A stretch of 64,000 nucleotides of DNA from Anaeramoeba flamelloides (lineage: Eukaryota > Metamonada > Anaeramoebidae): assembly GCA_027625915.1 (NCBI GenBank), contig JANTQA010000023.1, positions 21,080,001-21,144,000 of the forward strand. The letters are read 5' to 3'. The position numbers and the translations under genes are program-made. The notes below the pieces were generated by a model, which worked only from the letters and a program-made list of their open reading frames with translations, did no database searches and was not told where the DNA came from. This document shows positions 8,902 to 18,985 of the stretch, one piece after another; position 1 is the stretch's first letter; each line of letters opens with the position of its first letter.

Positions 8902-9754
8902 AATAAAATTTTCTAAAGTAAAAAAAATTGTCTTTGATCCTCAATTTTCTTTTAAAATTATGTGATGAAAAAAAAAAACACAAACCTTCTTAGCCCTTGA
9001 ATACAAAGATAAAGGAAACCAAATGATCCGAACCAAAAAATACCAAGAAGCAATTGATTTCTACGTCGAAGGATTGAAATATGATAACAAGAACATTGCA
9101 TTGTATTCGAACCGAGCAGCTGCACACAACTATTTAAAAGAATTTGACAAGGCCATTGGTGTCTGTGAAGATGGTATCAAAATTGATCCAACATTTTCAA
9201 AATTATATTCCCATTTAGGGTTTGCATATTTCCAACAACATAAATATTCACAAAGCCTTGAATTGGGCTATCAAAAGGCACTAGAATTGAGCCCCGAGAA
9301 CAAAAATTATCAGGTCTATGTTCAAAAATGCAAGAACCATCTTAATGCCCCAAAGAAGAACCAAGGCCAAGGTGGTGGAATTGATTTTTCTAATCTTGGC
9401 CAAATGTTTGGCCAAGGTGGTGGTGGAGGAGGAATGAATATGGATTTTATTAACAATTTAATGAATTCAGAACAAGGACAACAGCTCATGCAAAACTTTA
9501 TGCAAAACCCAAATCTTATGAACAACGTCGGGCAAATTACTGAACTTGTCAAACTATTACAAAATAATGAATTTAAAGAGAAACTGTTTAATCACCCATC
9601 GATAACAGAGCTGAAAAAAGATGAGGGCTTTAGCAAATTCTTGGAATCCCTGAAAACTAACCCTCAAGATTTAATGAAGCACCCCAGCTTTACAGATTAT
9701 TTGACACAGCTTTTAGACGTTGTAAAAGTTGTCAAACAAGAAATGAATCTTTAA
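8620..9754 (+). CDS. SGT-family small glutamine-rich TPR co-chaperone
   Basis: Two exons, 8620-8857 and 8994-9754, joined by a GT-AG intron (8858-8993) with a long T run, give 332 residues. Residues 1-75 match the SGTA N-terminal dimerisation domain, which in animals and yeast binds the Get4-Get5/Bag6 machinery for tail-anchored proteins. Residues 84-195 form three TPRs; KDKGNQMIRTKKYQEAIDFY opens the first, and the array normally binds the C-terminal EEVD of Hsp70/Hsp90. Residues 204-226 are Gly-rich, and the rest is rich in Met, Asn and Gln (LMQNFMQNPNLMNN), as in the substrate-binding tail of SGTA. The intron falls just before the first TPR. Expected to act in the cytosol. Length and domain order are typical of the family. 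Confidence 0.93.
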
Positions 9755-10199
9755 ATCTTTTTACATTTATTTTCAGAGATTACAGCCCCCTTTATTATTT
9801 GGTTTATTTTGCCTTACTTTACTTTACTTTTATTTATATTGATTCATTGTTTTTTGTTTGCTTTCCTTATTTCTGTCTTTTGTTCAAATTCCAATTTTAA
9901 TTCTAATTTTTTATTTTTTTTTTTTTTCCTTTTTAAAAGAACGATCAAGGTTTACCTTTCTTTTTGCCTTGCATGTTAAGAAACTATCCGTGAAAAAAAT
10001 TAATTTAAAAGAATCATATAAAATTTTACAACTTTCTTTTTAAATGTTAATTTTAATTATATTTTTTGTTTTTTCTTTTTGAACTTGATCCTGTTTTTGC
10101 GAATAATTGTATTATTAAGTTTAATATTGAATTTTTGTCTGGAATAGCTACACAATTAATAGAAATTGAACTAATTTTGTTATTTTATTTTATTTTTAA
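9755..10199. other. SGT 3' flank
   Basis: T-rich sequence with no recognisable gene. It probably holds the 3' untranslated region and terminator of the SGT gene. Confidence 0.4.
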
Positions 10200-10203
10200 T
10201 TAA

Positions 10204-11149
10204 GGGATTAGTCTCTATAATATTAATTTTTTTTTTTGACCAATAACTAAATAAGGAATCCTTATCTTGAAATATGTTTAAAATTGAAAATAGACAGGTT
10301 TTTTCAATGTTAGAACTTTTGTTTGTTTTTTTTAAAAATTTTACAATTCTGTCAAAAAAAATGTTACTTTTAAAAATTTTTTTAAAAAAATATCTTTATT
10401 GGATGAGAATTTTTTGATTAATCTTGGATTTAATTATTTTCTCAAAATTAATATTTATTCTCATTTTGAAAAACGAAAAAATAATTTAAAACTAGTGACT
10501 ATTTTCTCCTTTACTACTGTTCATCCAACTTGACTCTATACAGAACTCAATTTGTTTTTTCAATAATTACTTTTAAAAAAAAATAGTTCTTATTCTTTTC
10601 TTTGATTTTTTTTTTTTTACTCTGACAAAAACTTTTGGAATGATAATTTGGGACAACTTTTTAAAACTTCAAATTTGACAAAAAAAAAGAATGTAAACTC
10701 AAAAAGTGGTTTCAAGAAAAGAAAGAATGGTACAAGAAAAGAAAGAAAATCTTTTATTTTGAGTAAAGCATATATTGCATATTTTTATCGAATCAAACTA
10801 TTTTTTCATGCAAATCCCAAAAAAGCTTTTCAGGTTTATTTTTCAAACTATTCTTTGTAGGTATTTCACAAAAACAACAAGGTTTTACTTTCTTGCTCAT
10901 ATTTTTTTTTTTTTTTTATTTTTTGTATTTTTGAGAAAAGTTGAAAAAAAACAACTTTGAAAAAAGTGAAAAAATGGAAAAATTTTTTATTTCTATAAAA
11001 ACAATAACAAAATTTAATGAATGCAATTTATTGAGATTTCATTACTATACAAAGAAGTTTTTCACTTTTATTTTAAATCTAAGTAATTGGCAAAAAAAAT
11101 CTAAATCTCTATTAAATTTACCTAAAAAAATTTAATAGATACTAGTCAC
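10204..11149. mobile_element. TTAA-flanked element, GGGACTAG family, copy A
   Basis: 946 bp bounded by TTAA on both sides (10200-10203 and 11150-11153). The ends are GGGATTAGTC and its near complement GACTAGTCAC. It aligns along its length with 37205-38138. The TTAA duplications point to a piggyBac-like mechanism, but no transposase is encoded. Short open frames inside are not recognisable. Confidence 0.8.
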
Positions 11150-11153
11150 TTAA

Positions 11154-11855
11154 ATCAATAGACAGGAATCAAATTTTAATTCTTGATTGAAAAAAACCTC
11201 AAATATTTTTTATTTGATTTAAATGGAATCAAATTATTCTTTTTTATTCTAAATAATATGTTTTACTGTTGAGAGAAAAATGTTGGACACAGAAAAATGG
11301 TTGGACACCATTTTTAATTGGGAACATTAGTAAAATTGAAAATCCAAATCCTATTTATAACTTGGTGACTTTTATATAAATCCAGGTTTAAAGGTGTTAC
11401 AAGTTCTTTAATCTGTGGTTTGTGTAGAATACGCATTTGAATGGTTGATAACTAAATTAGATCAGGCTATTTTAACAAAAAACCAAGTTCTAGTAAAGTT
11501 TGCTATTAGTTCTAAAAATGGTAATTTTTAAACTTGCTTTAGATTATAATAGATAAGATTTTGAAAAAGTAGAATTGCATTAATCGTTATTCTAATCAGT
11601 AGATTATTGTTATTTTCTTTAGTTATTTCATAAACAACCGAATTTAAAAATCATTTTCAGTAATGTTCCCAATTAAAAATGCTGTCCAACCATTTTTCTG
11701 TTTCCAACATTTTTCTCTCAACAGTTAATTTATCTTTTGTTTAAATTTGGTTTTTTCATAGAATTCCCTCATTCTCAAATTTTAATAATTAATAAATTGT
11801 TGTTATGGTTTTCTTTTGGATGGTTGAATGAAAATTTTAATTCCTGTCTATTGAT
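11154..11855. mobile_element. Inverted-repeat element between TTAA sites
   Basis: The segment begins ATCAATAGACAGGAAT and ends with the reverse complement, with TTAA outside both ends (11150-11153 and 11856-11859). Beyond both TTAAs lie GGGACTAG-family ends pointing outward. It seems to have inserted into a junction where two such ends met. It carries another element (11266-11724) inside. Confidence 0.6.
11266..11724. mobile_element. GTTGGACA-type MITE, copy A
   Basis: 459 bp with ~70-bp inverted ends that start CTGTTGAGAGAAAAATG and include GGTTGGACA and AATTGGGAACATTA. It is flanked by TTA. It is related to 13865-14353 through the inner part of the arms. GTTGGACA-like motifs near the ends are common in Tc1-type elements. 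No coding sequence is seen. Confidence 0.75.
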
Positions 11856-11859
11856 TTAA

Positions 11860-11905
11860 GTGACTAGTATCTATTAAATTTTTTTAGGTAAATTTAATTG
11901 AAAGG
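11860..11905. mobile_element. Truncated end of a GGGACTAG-family element
   Basis: Starting right after TTAA at 11856, GTGACTAGTATC and the following 35 bp are the reverse complement of the right end of copy A (11105-11149). The rest of this copy is not recognisable. Confidence 0.65.
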
Positions 11906-12338
11906 ATTTAATATTTCTTAAAGAAAAAAAAATAATAATAATATTTGAGGTTTTTCTTCTTGGTATTTTATTTTAAATATATTTTTGTCAATCCTGATGT
12001 TTTCATGTTTTTTCATAGTTAGGTTATGATTTTACCAGGGAATAAATAGAAAATATCTTGTTATTTTTAATAGATTTTTAGTATCAAATTTAAAATTCTT
12101 TTTTTTTGATTCAATTGTAATTTGAATAAAATAATTGTTGATTTTTTTGAAAAAAAATATTTTTAAAAAGGGACTTTAACAAGTAGTATTCGTTGATAAA
12201 AATCAATCCCGTTTGAAATAATTTTAATCATTATGATTCCAAATTTTTAAATTTTTGCTGAAATTAAAAAGTTTCAAATAGAATCATGAGGAAAATCTGT
12301 AAATATATTCTTTCATATATATTTTTCAATCTATCATA

Positions 12339-12564
12339 GTTTAATTTCAAAAATAGGGGCAGATTTTTCATCAGATTAAAATTTATTTCATTATTTTCTT
12401 TTTTTGAATAATAATGTATTTTACTAAAGTGTTTCAAGATAATAACCAATATAGATTAATATATAAAAATATAGTGTAATAATTGTATTTTTTGACAGAC
12501 AAAGAAAAAAAAAAAGAAAAAAAAAAAGAAAAAAAAACTTTGCCACTAATTTTGAAATTCAGCT
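12339..12564. mobile_element. AATAGGGGCA MITE, copy A
   Basis: 226 bp with inverted ends of about 25 bp built around AATTTCAAAAATAGGGGCA. TA stands before the left end. It matches copies at 40300-40522 and 53941-54166 in length and ends. It contains long A-rich purine runs and has no coding capacity. Confidence 0.75.
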
Positions 12565-12578
12565 TGTGTGTTCCCACC

Positions 12579-12652
<74 letters not shown>
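12579..12652. repeat. AT then GT microsatellite
   Basis: About 11 AT units run directly into 26 GT units. Confidence 0.98.
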
Positions 12653-12655
<3 letters not shown>

Positions 12656-13081
12656 CAAAAGATAAAAAATTTAAGTGAACTGATCTAATTTGGAATTAGC
12701 AAAAAAGTTGAATTTTGACCACTTTTCTTCCCTAACTAGTAATTTAAAGAAAAAATGATTCTTTTTCCCAGGGTTACAATAGTTTACAATTTCCAAGAGG
12801 TTTTAACTGAAAACCTACTTTGTAAGGTTTTGGTATTTTCAAAATAGAAAATCAAACTATTTCCATGGTTTTAAATACAGTACCTCATACATAAATGGGA
12901 AATTACCTATTCGTATTGGTAGAGAAGTTTATTAAGGTAATTACTACTTAAAGGTATATTATTGTTTTTTTTTTTTAAGTTTTTTTGTTGGTATTGTTTC
13001 ACATACCAGAAACGAAAAGAATGATTTCAAAAAATTCCAGGACTTTTTCTAAAAACAAAAAATGAAATAACGAATGAAATG

Positions 13082-13083
<2 letters not shown>

Positions 13084-13122
<39 letters not shown>
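13084..13122. repeat. AT microsatellite
   Basis: About 19 AT units. Confidence 0.98.
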
Positions 13123-13125
<3 letters not shown>

Positions 13126-13194
13126 AAAAAATTCAAAATAACACGATTTTATAAGTCTTTTGTTATTTTAAAATAAAAAATTGTACTACCTGTG

Positions 13195-13219
<25 letters not shown>
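13195..13219. repeat. AT microsatellite
   Basis: About 12 AT units. The next element begins at its edge. Confidence 0.95.
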
Positions 13220-13228
<9 letters not shown>

Positions 13229-13788
13229 CCAAAAATTTTGACTCACTTTATAATGTTAATATGAGTTGTTTTGGGTTTTTCTTCCAGTTTTCTTTACAAA
13301 AAAATATTTTCAAATTTTTGGATCATAATCATTTTTTCTAATTTTGTAAATTTTAGTTTTGCTTTTTCAATTTTTTTTTTTTCTTTTGTTTTTTTTTTTT
13401 TTTTCTTTTTTTTTTTTGCAAAAGATCATTTGGAAAAAAAAAAGAGATCTTCGAAAAGACAAATAATCGCTATGAAAATTGAGACTATGTAATATCTTTG
13501 AAAATTAATTTAGTTACATATAAAAAATCTTATTGTTCAACTTTTTTTCAGTGAAAGTTCAGTAATAAAAAATCCGTAATGCTCATTTCTAAAATTGTTA
13601 CTCTCTTTTTTTCAAGTTTTTGGTTTTATTTTTTTTTAATTTTTAATATATCAGGTTTTTATAGATTTAGAATGACTTAAAAGTGAATTTCAAATTAGAT
13701 TTAGTTCTTAGTTGTTCTTAAATACTAAATGATAATTTTTTTTTTCAATTTATTATTTGAGATGAGTCACAATTTTTGAAAAAGAGTT
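13220..13788. mobile_element. TGACTCA-end TA element, copy A
   Basis: 569 bp. Left end AACTATTTTCCAAAAATTTT then GACTCAC; right end is the near reverse complement, ending GAAAAAGAGTT. It aligns with 51428-52019 over the whole length, including the T-rich tract and the AAAAGATCAT stretch. The AACT start and TA target resemble the Tc1/mariner copy at 60652. Non-coding. Confidence 0.75.
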
Positions 13789-13864
13789 TTTATATTAAAA
13801 TATTGATATTTTATATCAGTCTTGTAAATTTTTTTTTTTCAATTGAATTGATAAACACGAAGTA

Positions 13865-14353
13865 GAGCAGTGAAAAAAATACTGGACATGAAAAAAATCC
13901 CGGACAAGATTTTTAATTGTGAATATTAGTAAAATTTTTATGTAAATTCAGCTATTTACAATCAAATTCCTTTTTTTAAGAATCGAACTTTTTCAATTAT
14001 AACTCCCCCACTTATTAGAATGATGACTGATGAAATCACACTTGTTCAAAACACCATTTAACCAATCAAAAAACAAGAAGAAAAATTATCATTTTCCAAA
14101 CTCATAGTAAACCTCAATAAAACTGGATGGGGTTTTCAAAAAAAGTTGATCAACATTAGGCTATCAAACAATTACTCAAGTATTCTAGAGACACCTTACT
14201 TTGATGAACTTTAGGTAGGTTTATTACTAATCTCATAAAAAAATTGGTTATTTATAATAAGGATTTCATTGAAATTAGACAAAAATTTTACTAATATTCA
14301 CAATTAAAAATCTTGTCAGGGATTTTTTTCATGTTAGGTATTTTTTTCCCTAC
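13865..14353. mobile_element. GTTGGACA-type element, copy B, with possible transposase HTH remnant
   Basis: 489 bp flanked by TA, with inverted arms of about 72 bp (left 13865-13936, right 14285-14353) that share AAAAAAATAC and AATTGTGAATATTAG. Inside, around 14105-14200 on the plus strand, one frame reads LIVNLNKTGWGFQKKL then INIRLSNNYSSIL. This resembles the first helix-turn-helix of a Tc1/mariner transposase. The frame is short and closed on both sides, so this is at most a fossil. Confidence 0.65.
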
Positions 14354-15734
14354 TATATAATATATTTTCCTAATGTGTTTTTTTCAGCTTCATATATTGA
14401 AACCCTGTTAGTAAACAATAAAAAGCTTTATTTATTATCTCTCAAAAACCTTTTTATGAAAAGATCAAAGAAGCTCTCTCATAAACAATAAGTAAATAAA
14501 AGGATGATAGTTTTTAGAATTTTCTGCAAATTATAATCAAAATTCTCAATATGTAGGTTAAATTGTAAAAAATAATAACAATATTTTCTGGTTTAACACA
14601 AAAAAAAACAATAGATTTGGAATAAAATTATGAAAAATTTACTTGAAATTCCTTTCTGAATTTTAATTTTTCTCAAAAAAAATAAAAGTTTACTTTCAAA
14701 ATTGATCTTAACTTTGGTTTCCTATTTTATAACCAAGTTAACATTTTATTAAAAAAGAAGAAAAAAAAATGAATAAAGTATGCTCAATAACCTCTCTTTT
14801 GTTGTTTTTTTAGTTTTCAAAGGAAACCTATATTCTGTTTTTTAAAAAGTTGAATTAATTGAGGTTTTTTCAAAAAACTTCATTTTTGTCGATAAAAGTT
14901 CAACAACCATTGTGTTCTTTTTAAAATTCATATTTTTGATAAAAACATAAAATAAATTAGGAAACATATTTGGTAATTAAATTGAACACACCAAAACCAA
15001 AAAAACAATCATTTTTAATTGAGAAAACCTTTCTTTTTTAAAAAATAAAAACAGAACACCACACACATGTTATTTGACACACTGTAAGGTTTTTTTGAAA
15101 AGTCAAGTTTTCTACTTTGTCACAGCCTTTTTTTAATCAGCTAGATCATAAATTATACATTTTTGGATGATTTTTCGAATAATACAAACTAATTATTGGA
15201 AAATTTTCGTTAAAATACCCACTTCTTTGAATATTTTTTTTAAAATTTCATACTGATAATCTAAAAGAGTTTGAATTTATTAACCCCTCTCATCAAAATA
15301 CTTTTCAGTCGATTTTATACTTTTGCTTTTTCAATTGTTTTTTAGCCTTTTATCTTTGTAAATTTAAGAAAAATGGGTAAAATTTATACAAACAAATCCA
15401 AATTTATCGATTCCGAAATCTTGTTCTCAAAGAAATAGGTTGTAAGTTGAAGATTCTATTTTAATCAGGAAATTGAAAATGAAGTGAATATTTATCCCAT
15501 TTGTAACAAAAATGTAAAACTTATAATTTGTGTTAAAACCTGGTTTAAATGAACACTTTTATGAGAAGTTGCAGAATTCAAAATCGACGACTCGTTTCAT
15601 ATATTGTCCTGAGAATTCGATCATTTTTTTCTCATTTGCTTTCTCTTCTTTTTCAATCACTTTTTTCTTTTTTGCAAAAAACATTTTGATCAAAAAAAAC
15701 AAACCACAAAAAACACCAAACAAATACCATTTTT
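14354..15734. other. Intergenic region upstream of the RCC1/BTB gene
   Basis: About 1.4 kb of AT-rich sequence with no gene or repeat I can define. The last ~200 bp are slightly richer in coding-like codons but hold no in-frame extension of the RCC1/BTB protein. I take them as its 5' leader. Confidence 0.4.
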
Positions 15735-17972
15735 ATGCTTCAAAACAATTTGTATGTCTTTGGAAAAAACATAAATGGGGACTTAGGCTTCTCCAAGGAG
15801 ATTAGTGACATTCCACAACCCAAGCCCTCACCACTTTTATCAGGGAAATGGGCCAAAGTAGTGTTTGGACCATACGGCAATTTTATAGGCTTAAACGAAA
15901 ATGGCTATCTCTATCGATTTGATCAAAAAACGCAGCAATTAGAGAAAATTTATTTAAAAAGCCACTGCAAACAGGTGTCCTCGGGCCACTTTCATTTTTT
16001 GGCATTAAGCGAAGAAGGGAGCGTGTTTTCATGGAGAAATCCTTCTAATAACCGTAAAACGTTGTACCAACTTGGCTTAGGCAGCATAACCAGCCCCACC
16101 GATCCAACAGTGATCCCGTATTTCCAAAACCTTTTCAAAAAGCATAAAGAAGGCAACAAGAAAGAAGAGGACGAACTGGTTTGTATTCAGGCTGAGTGTG
16201 GCAAAACGCAATCCACTGTCTTACTTTCCGATGGAAGTCTGTTTTCATTTGGTGTCGGAGGCATGGGCTACCTGGGCACAGGCAAACAGCGTGACGAAAG
16301 TGTCCCCAGGCAAATCGCGAGCGGTGTCAACAGATTCTTTACGAATTCCTATTCATACCATTCCTTTTTTGAGCTCCTTGACGGCACCATTATGGCGTAT
16401 GGCAACAATAGGAATGGGCAATGCTGTGTGCCAAATTCGCCATCGATTATCAAAACGCCGATGAAGGTCTCTTTACCAAGAAGGAATGGCAAGGCCATTG
16501 CCTGTAAGGACATTTTTCCTGGAAATAAGAATACCATCATTCATGCGAAATGTGGACAGTATTACGCTCTCAAAACAAGACCCTTTTACTCAGAAAAGAA
16601 AACGAGCCCAGACTGGATGACTTTCAAAATCAATAGCGAAGTTACGTCGCCAATTATAAACCTTTCCAACAATGATGAAAATTATTTATTTTTAACGCAA
16701 GATCGCAAGCTATATTATTTTTGTGATAAACAGTTAACATTTGGAACAGCTTTACAAAACAATTATAACCATTTTGAATATAAAAAGTTAACAATGTTTG
16801 ATGGTGATTTCCCTCAAAATTGTGCAATAGACTCTGTGGTATTTAAATCAGAAGTTTCGACAGTTCTGCTGATGCAGCCGTATCCAATCCAAAAAGAATT
16901 ATTAAATTATTTTTTTGAAACACAATTCACAGATTTCGAAATGAAAGGTATTAAAGCTCATTACTTTTTTCTAGACTTGCGTCTTAAGATACCCAAAGAG
17001 GAAATTATGGAAATCTTGAAAAACCATACAAGAGAGGAAATACACTCTTTCATCGAATGGTGCTATTCAGACTCGATTGATAGTGATGGAATAGTTTTGG
17101 AAATCTGTGATAAATTTAATATTGAAAATCCCCGCAACGTCTCAATTGTAAATGATTTGACTGAATTAATTGAAAACGAATCAATGGAAAGTGCAGATTT
17201 TCAAATATTAGTTCCAAAAATGGAATTTATTGGCGAAGAAGAAGATGATGATGAGGTGGAGGACGAGGTAATTAATAAGGAAATAGATATATCGCTAGAA
17301 AACGAAAAAGAAAACGAAAATGAAAAGGAAAAGGAAAACGAAAAGGAAAAGGAAAACGAAAAGGAAAAGGAAACCGAAAAGAAAAAGGAAAAGGAAAAGG
17401 AAATGGAAAAGGAAATGGAAATGGAAAGGGAACCGGTAACAGACAATGAAGGTACAATTACAAAAACAATAAAAAAAATTAAAAAAAAAAAAGGACAAGT
17501 AAACAATGAAAAACAAAAAGAAAGAAATAAGGTTATTGTATTTAAAAAGGAACAAATAAATGAATATATAAAAAATAAAGTAAAAGAAAAAGATGGTTGT
17601 TTAGTGATACGAGTGCATAAAGATCTTTTAGCTGCAAGATCTAAAATGTTTTTTAATTTATTCAAAAAAGAAAAAAATAAGGGAGAACTTGAGAATTTTA
17701 CAAGTTTCATCGATAATTCAGAAATACATTATTTTTATATTAAACAGGCAATAAATTCATTATATACTGACCAATTAAAAATTCCAAAAAAAACATATAA
17801 AATTTTTGCCAAAATCGCGAAATTGTGGCAAGTAAGTGAGAATTCAGCTTTAGGTAAAATTTTGTCTGATTACCAAAACGAAAAAATTGAAAAAAAAAAA
17901 AAGAAAAAATTTGAAAATTTAAAAGTAAAAAATAATATAAAGAAATCAGAAAATGGCTGTATTTGTTTTTAA
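15735..17972 (+). CDS. RCC1-repeat / BTB domain protein with CaaX-like C-terminus
   Basis: Single-exon gene of 745 residues. Residues 5-370 carry RCC1-type beta-propeller repeats, for example LYVFGKNINGDLGF (6-19), GSVFSW (95-100), DGSLFSFGVGGMGYLG (166-181) and DGTIMAYGNNRNGQC (216-230). A degenerate BTB/POZ-like region follows near 390-470. A second BTB begins DFQILV near 487, is split by an Asp/Glu- then Glu/Lys-rich insert (about 501-610), and resumes with VIRVHKDLLAARSKMFF near 624 to about 715. The tail is polybasic and ends CICF, which fits a CaaX prenylation box. The architecture suggests an adaptor or ubiquitin-ligase substrate receptor, perhaps membrane-tethered. The function is inferred from domains only. 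The start ATG is the first in frame. Confidence 0.9.
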   Translation: MLQNNLYVFGKNINGDLGFSKEISDIPQPKPSPLLSGKWAKVVFGPYGNFIGLNENGYLYRFDQKTQQLEKIYLKSHCKQVSSGHFHFLALSEEGSVFSWRNPSNNRKTLYQLGLGSITSPTDPTVIPYFQNLFKKHKEGNKKEEDELVCIQAECGKTQSTVLLSDGSLFSFGVGGMGYLGTGKQRDESVPRQIASGVNRFFTNSYSYHSFFELLDGTIMAYGNNRNGQCCVPNSPSIIKTPMKVSLPRRNGKAIACKDIFPGNKNTIIHAKCGQYYALKTRPFYSEKKTSPDWMTFKINSEVTSPIINLSNNDENYLFLTQDRKLYYFCDKQLTFGTALQNNYNHFEYKKLTMFDGDFPQNCAIDSVVFKSEVSTVLLMQPYPIQKELLNYFFETQFTDFEMKGIKAHYFFLDLRLKIPKEEIMEILKNHTREEIHSFIEWCYSDSIDSDGIVLEICDKFNIENPRNVSIVNDLTELIENESMESADFQILVPKMEFIGEEEDDDEVEDEVINKEIDISLENEKENENEKEKENEKEKENEKEKETEKKKEKEKEMEKEMEMEREPVTDNEGTITKTIKKIKKKKGQVNNEKQKERNKVIVFKKEQINEYIKNKVKEKDGCLVIRVHKDLLAARSKMFFNLFKKEKNKGELENFTSFIDNSEIHYFYIKQAINSLYTDQLKIPKKTYKIFAKIAKLWQVSENSALGKILSDYQNEKIEKKKKKKFENLKVKNNIKKSENGCICF

Positions 17973-18438
17973 ATAAGATAGAAATTAAAATCATACGATA
18001 ATATTTTGAAATTTTATGAGAAGAAATATAATTTTTAATAATATTATATACATATATATATATATATATCTTTTGATATAAACACCATTTCAATCAAAGA
18101 CCCCAATTTAATTGAGTAAATTGAATAAATTCAAATTTTTTAATACAATAATTCTTCTTAAAACAAATTTCCAACACTTAGATAAGATCACTTTTTCTCA
18201 TTCAGAAAAATTTTTTTTTTTTATATAATTTGAATTTTTTCATTTTGTGTTTCTCTTTATTTTTCTTTTCTTTTTTTTTTTACATTCTTTTTGCTTTTTT
18301 TTTTTTTGATACCTTTTTTTTACAAAATTCATTTAAAAAAAAAAAATCTTTGAAAAAACAAACAAACATTAATAAAATTGGGACGACATAATCTTTTAAA
18401 ATGGATACATTTATGATGAAAAAATCTTCTTCATTTTT
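17973..18438. other. T- and A-rich spacer
   Basis: No gene seen. It contains a short AT microsatellite (about 18049-18070). The T-tract followed by an A-tract and AATCTTTTAAAATGGATAC near 18391 recalls the dispersed repeat at 29475-29765. Confidence 0.4.
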
Positions 18439-18439
18439 T

Positions 18440-18985
18440 TTTTTTTATTTTGAAGGGAGGATATTAATTTCCTCTTACAACAGTTAGGTTTTCCAGAATT
18501 TAAAAGAATAGAGTAAAATCATAGATTTTGCTCAATTCTTTTTAATTCTGGAAAATTGTTGTCAACTTTTCTTGAGTTTTCTGTTTATTAGGAAAATCGA
18601 TAGATTTTACTAATAAAACAGAAAACCTCAAGAAAAGCTAGGCACTCTACGGCACTTCCGTTAGGTTTTTTTACCTTTTCTCTTGTTTTGATTATAAAAT
18701 TTATTTAATTTTCTTTTCATTTCAAAAATTAAAAAAATACCTAGGCACTCTACGTTAGTTTTTAGTGAGTTTTCTTTTTATTTGGAAAATCAATAGATTT
18801 TCGTTAGGTTTTTTTTACTTGAGAAATAAACCGAAATTTTTAATAAATTTTCGGTTTATTTCTAAAGTAAAAAAAACCTAGAACACTTTACAAATAAAAT
18901 AGTTAACCTCAAAAAAACCTAGAAAACTTCACAAATAAAACAGAAAACCTCAAAAAAACCTAGACACTCTAGGGCACTAGCTTAT
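18440..18985. repeat. Hairpin-module array 1
   Basis: A run of distinct back-to-back palindromes. (1) GGAGG...CCTC cap near 18455. (2) TTTTCCAGAATT...AATTCTGGAAAA at 18490-18556. (3) CTTTTCTTGAG...CTCAAGAAAAG at 18566-18638. (4) A weaker TTTTCTTTTC-type hairpin at 18660-18735. (5) GTTAGGTTTTTTTTACTT...AAGTAAAAAAAACCTA at 18802-18880. Modules are joined by GTTAGG/CCTAG ends and by a spacer CTAGGCACTCTACGGCACT or a variant at 18638, 18730 and 18960. The same modules recur, inverted and in a different number, at 26030-26612. No open frame. Confidence 0.85.

Noticed and set aside
10648-10960. Short overlapping frames in the TTAA element at 10204-11149
   Set aside because: The paralogous element at 37205-38138 does not preserve the same frames, so they are not a transposase.
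12434-12665. Frames rich in His-Thr or Cys-Val
   Set aside because: They are translations of the AT/GT microsatellite.
15530-15805. 91-codon frame upstream of and overlapping the RCC1/BTB start
   Set aside because: Different frame, no ATG near the conserved start and no domain. It is better explained as 5' leader.
17201-17710. 169-codon minus-strand frame with Phe/Ser repeats
   Set aside because: Antisense shadow of the Glu/Lys repeat in the RCC1/BTB gene.
18480-18970. Telomere-like sequence, because of recurring GTTAGG
   Set aside because: GTTAGG occurs only once per module as a border and never in tandem.
18440-18985. CRISPR array
   Set aside because: The repeated units are different hairpins of unequal length, not identical repeats with unique spacers, and the genome is eukaryotic.
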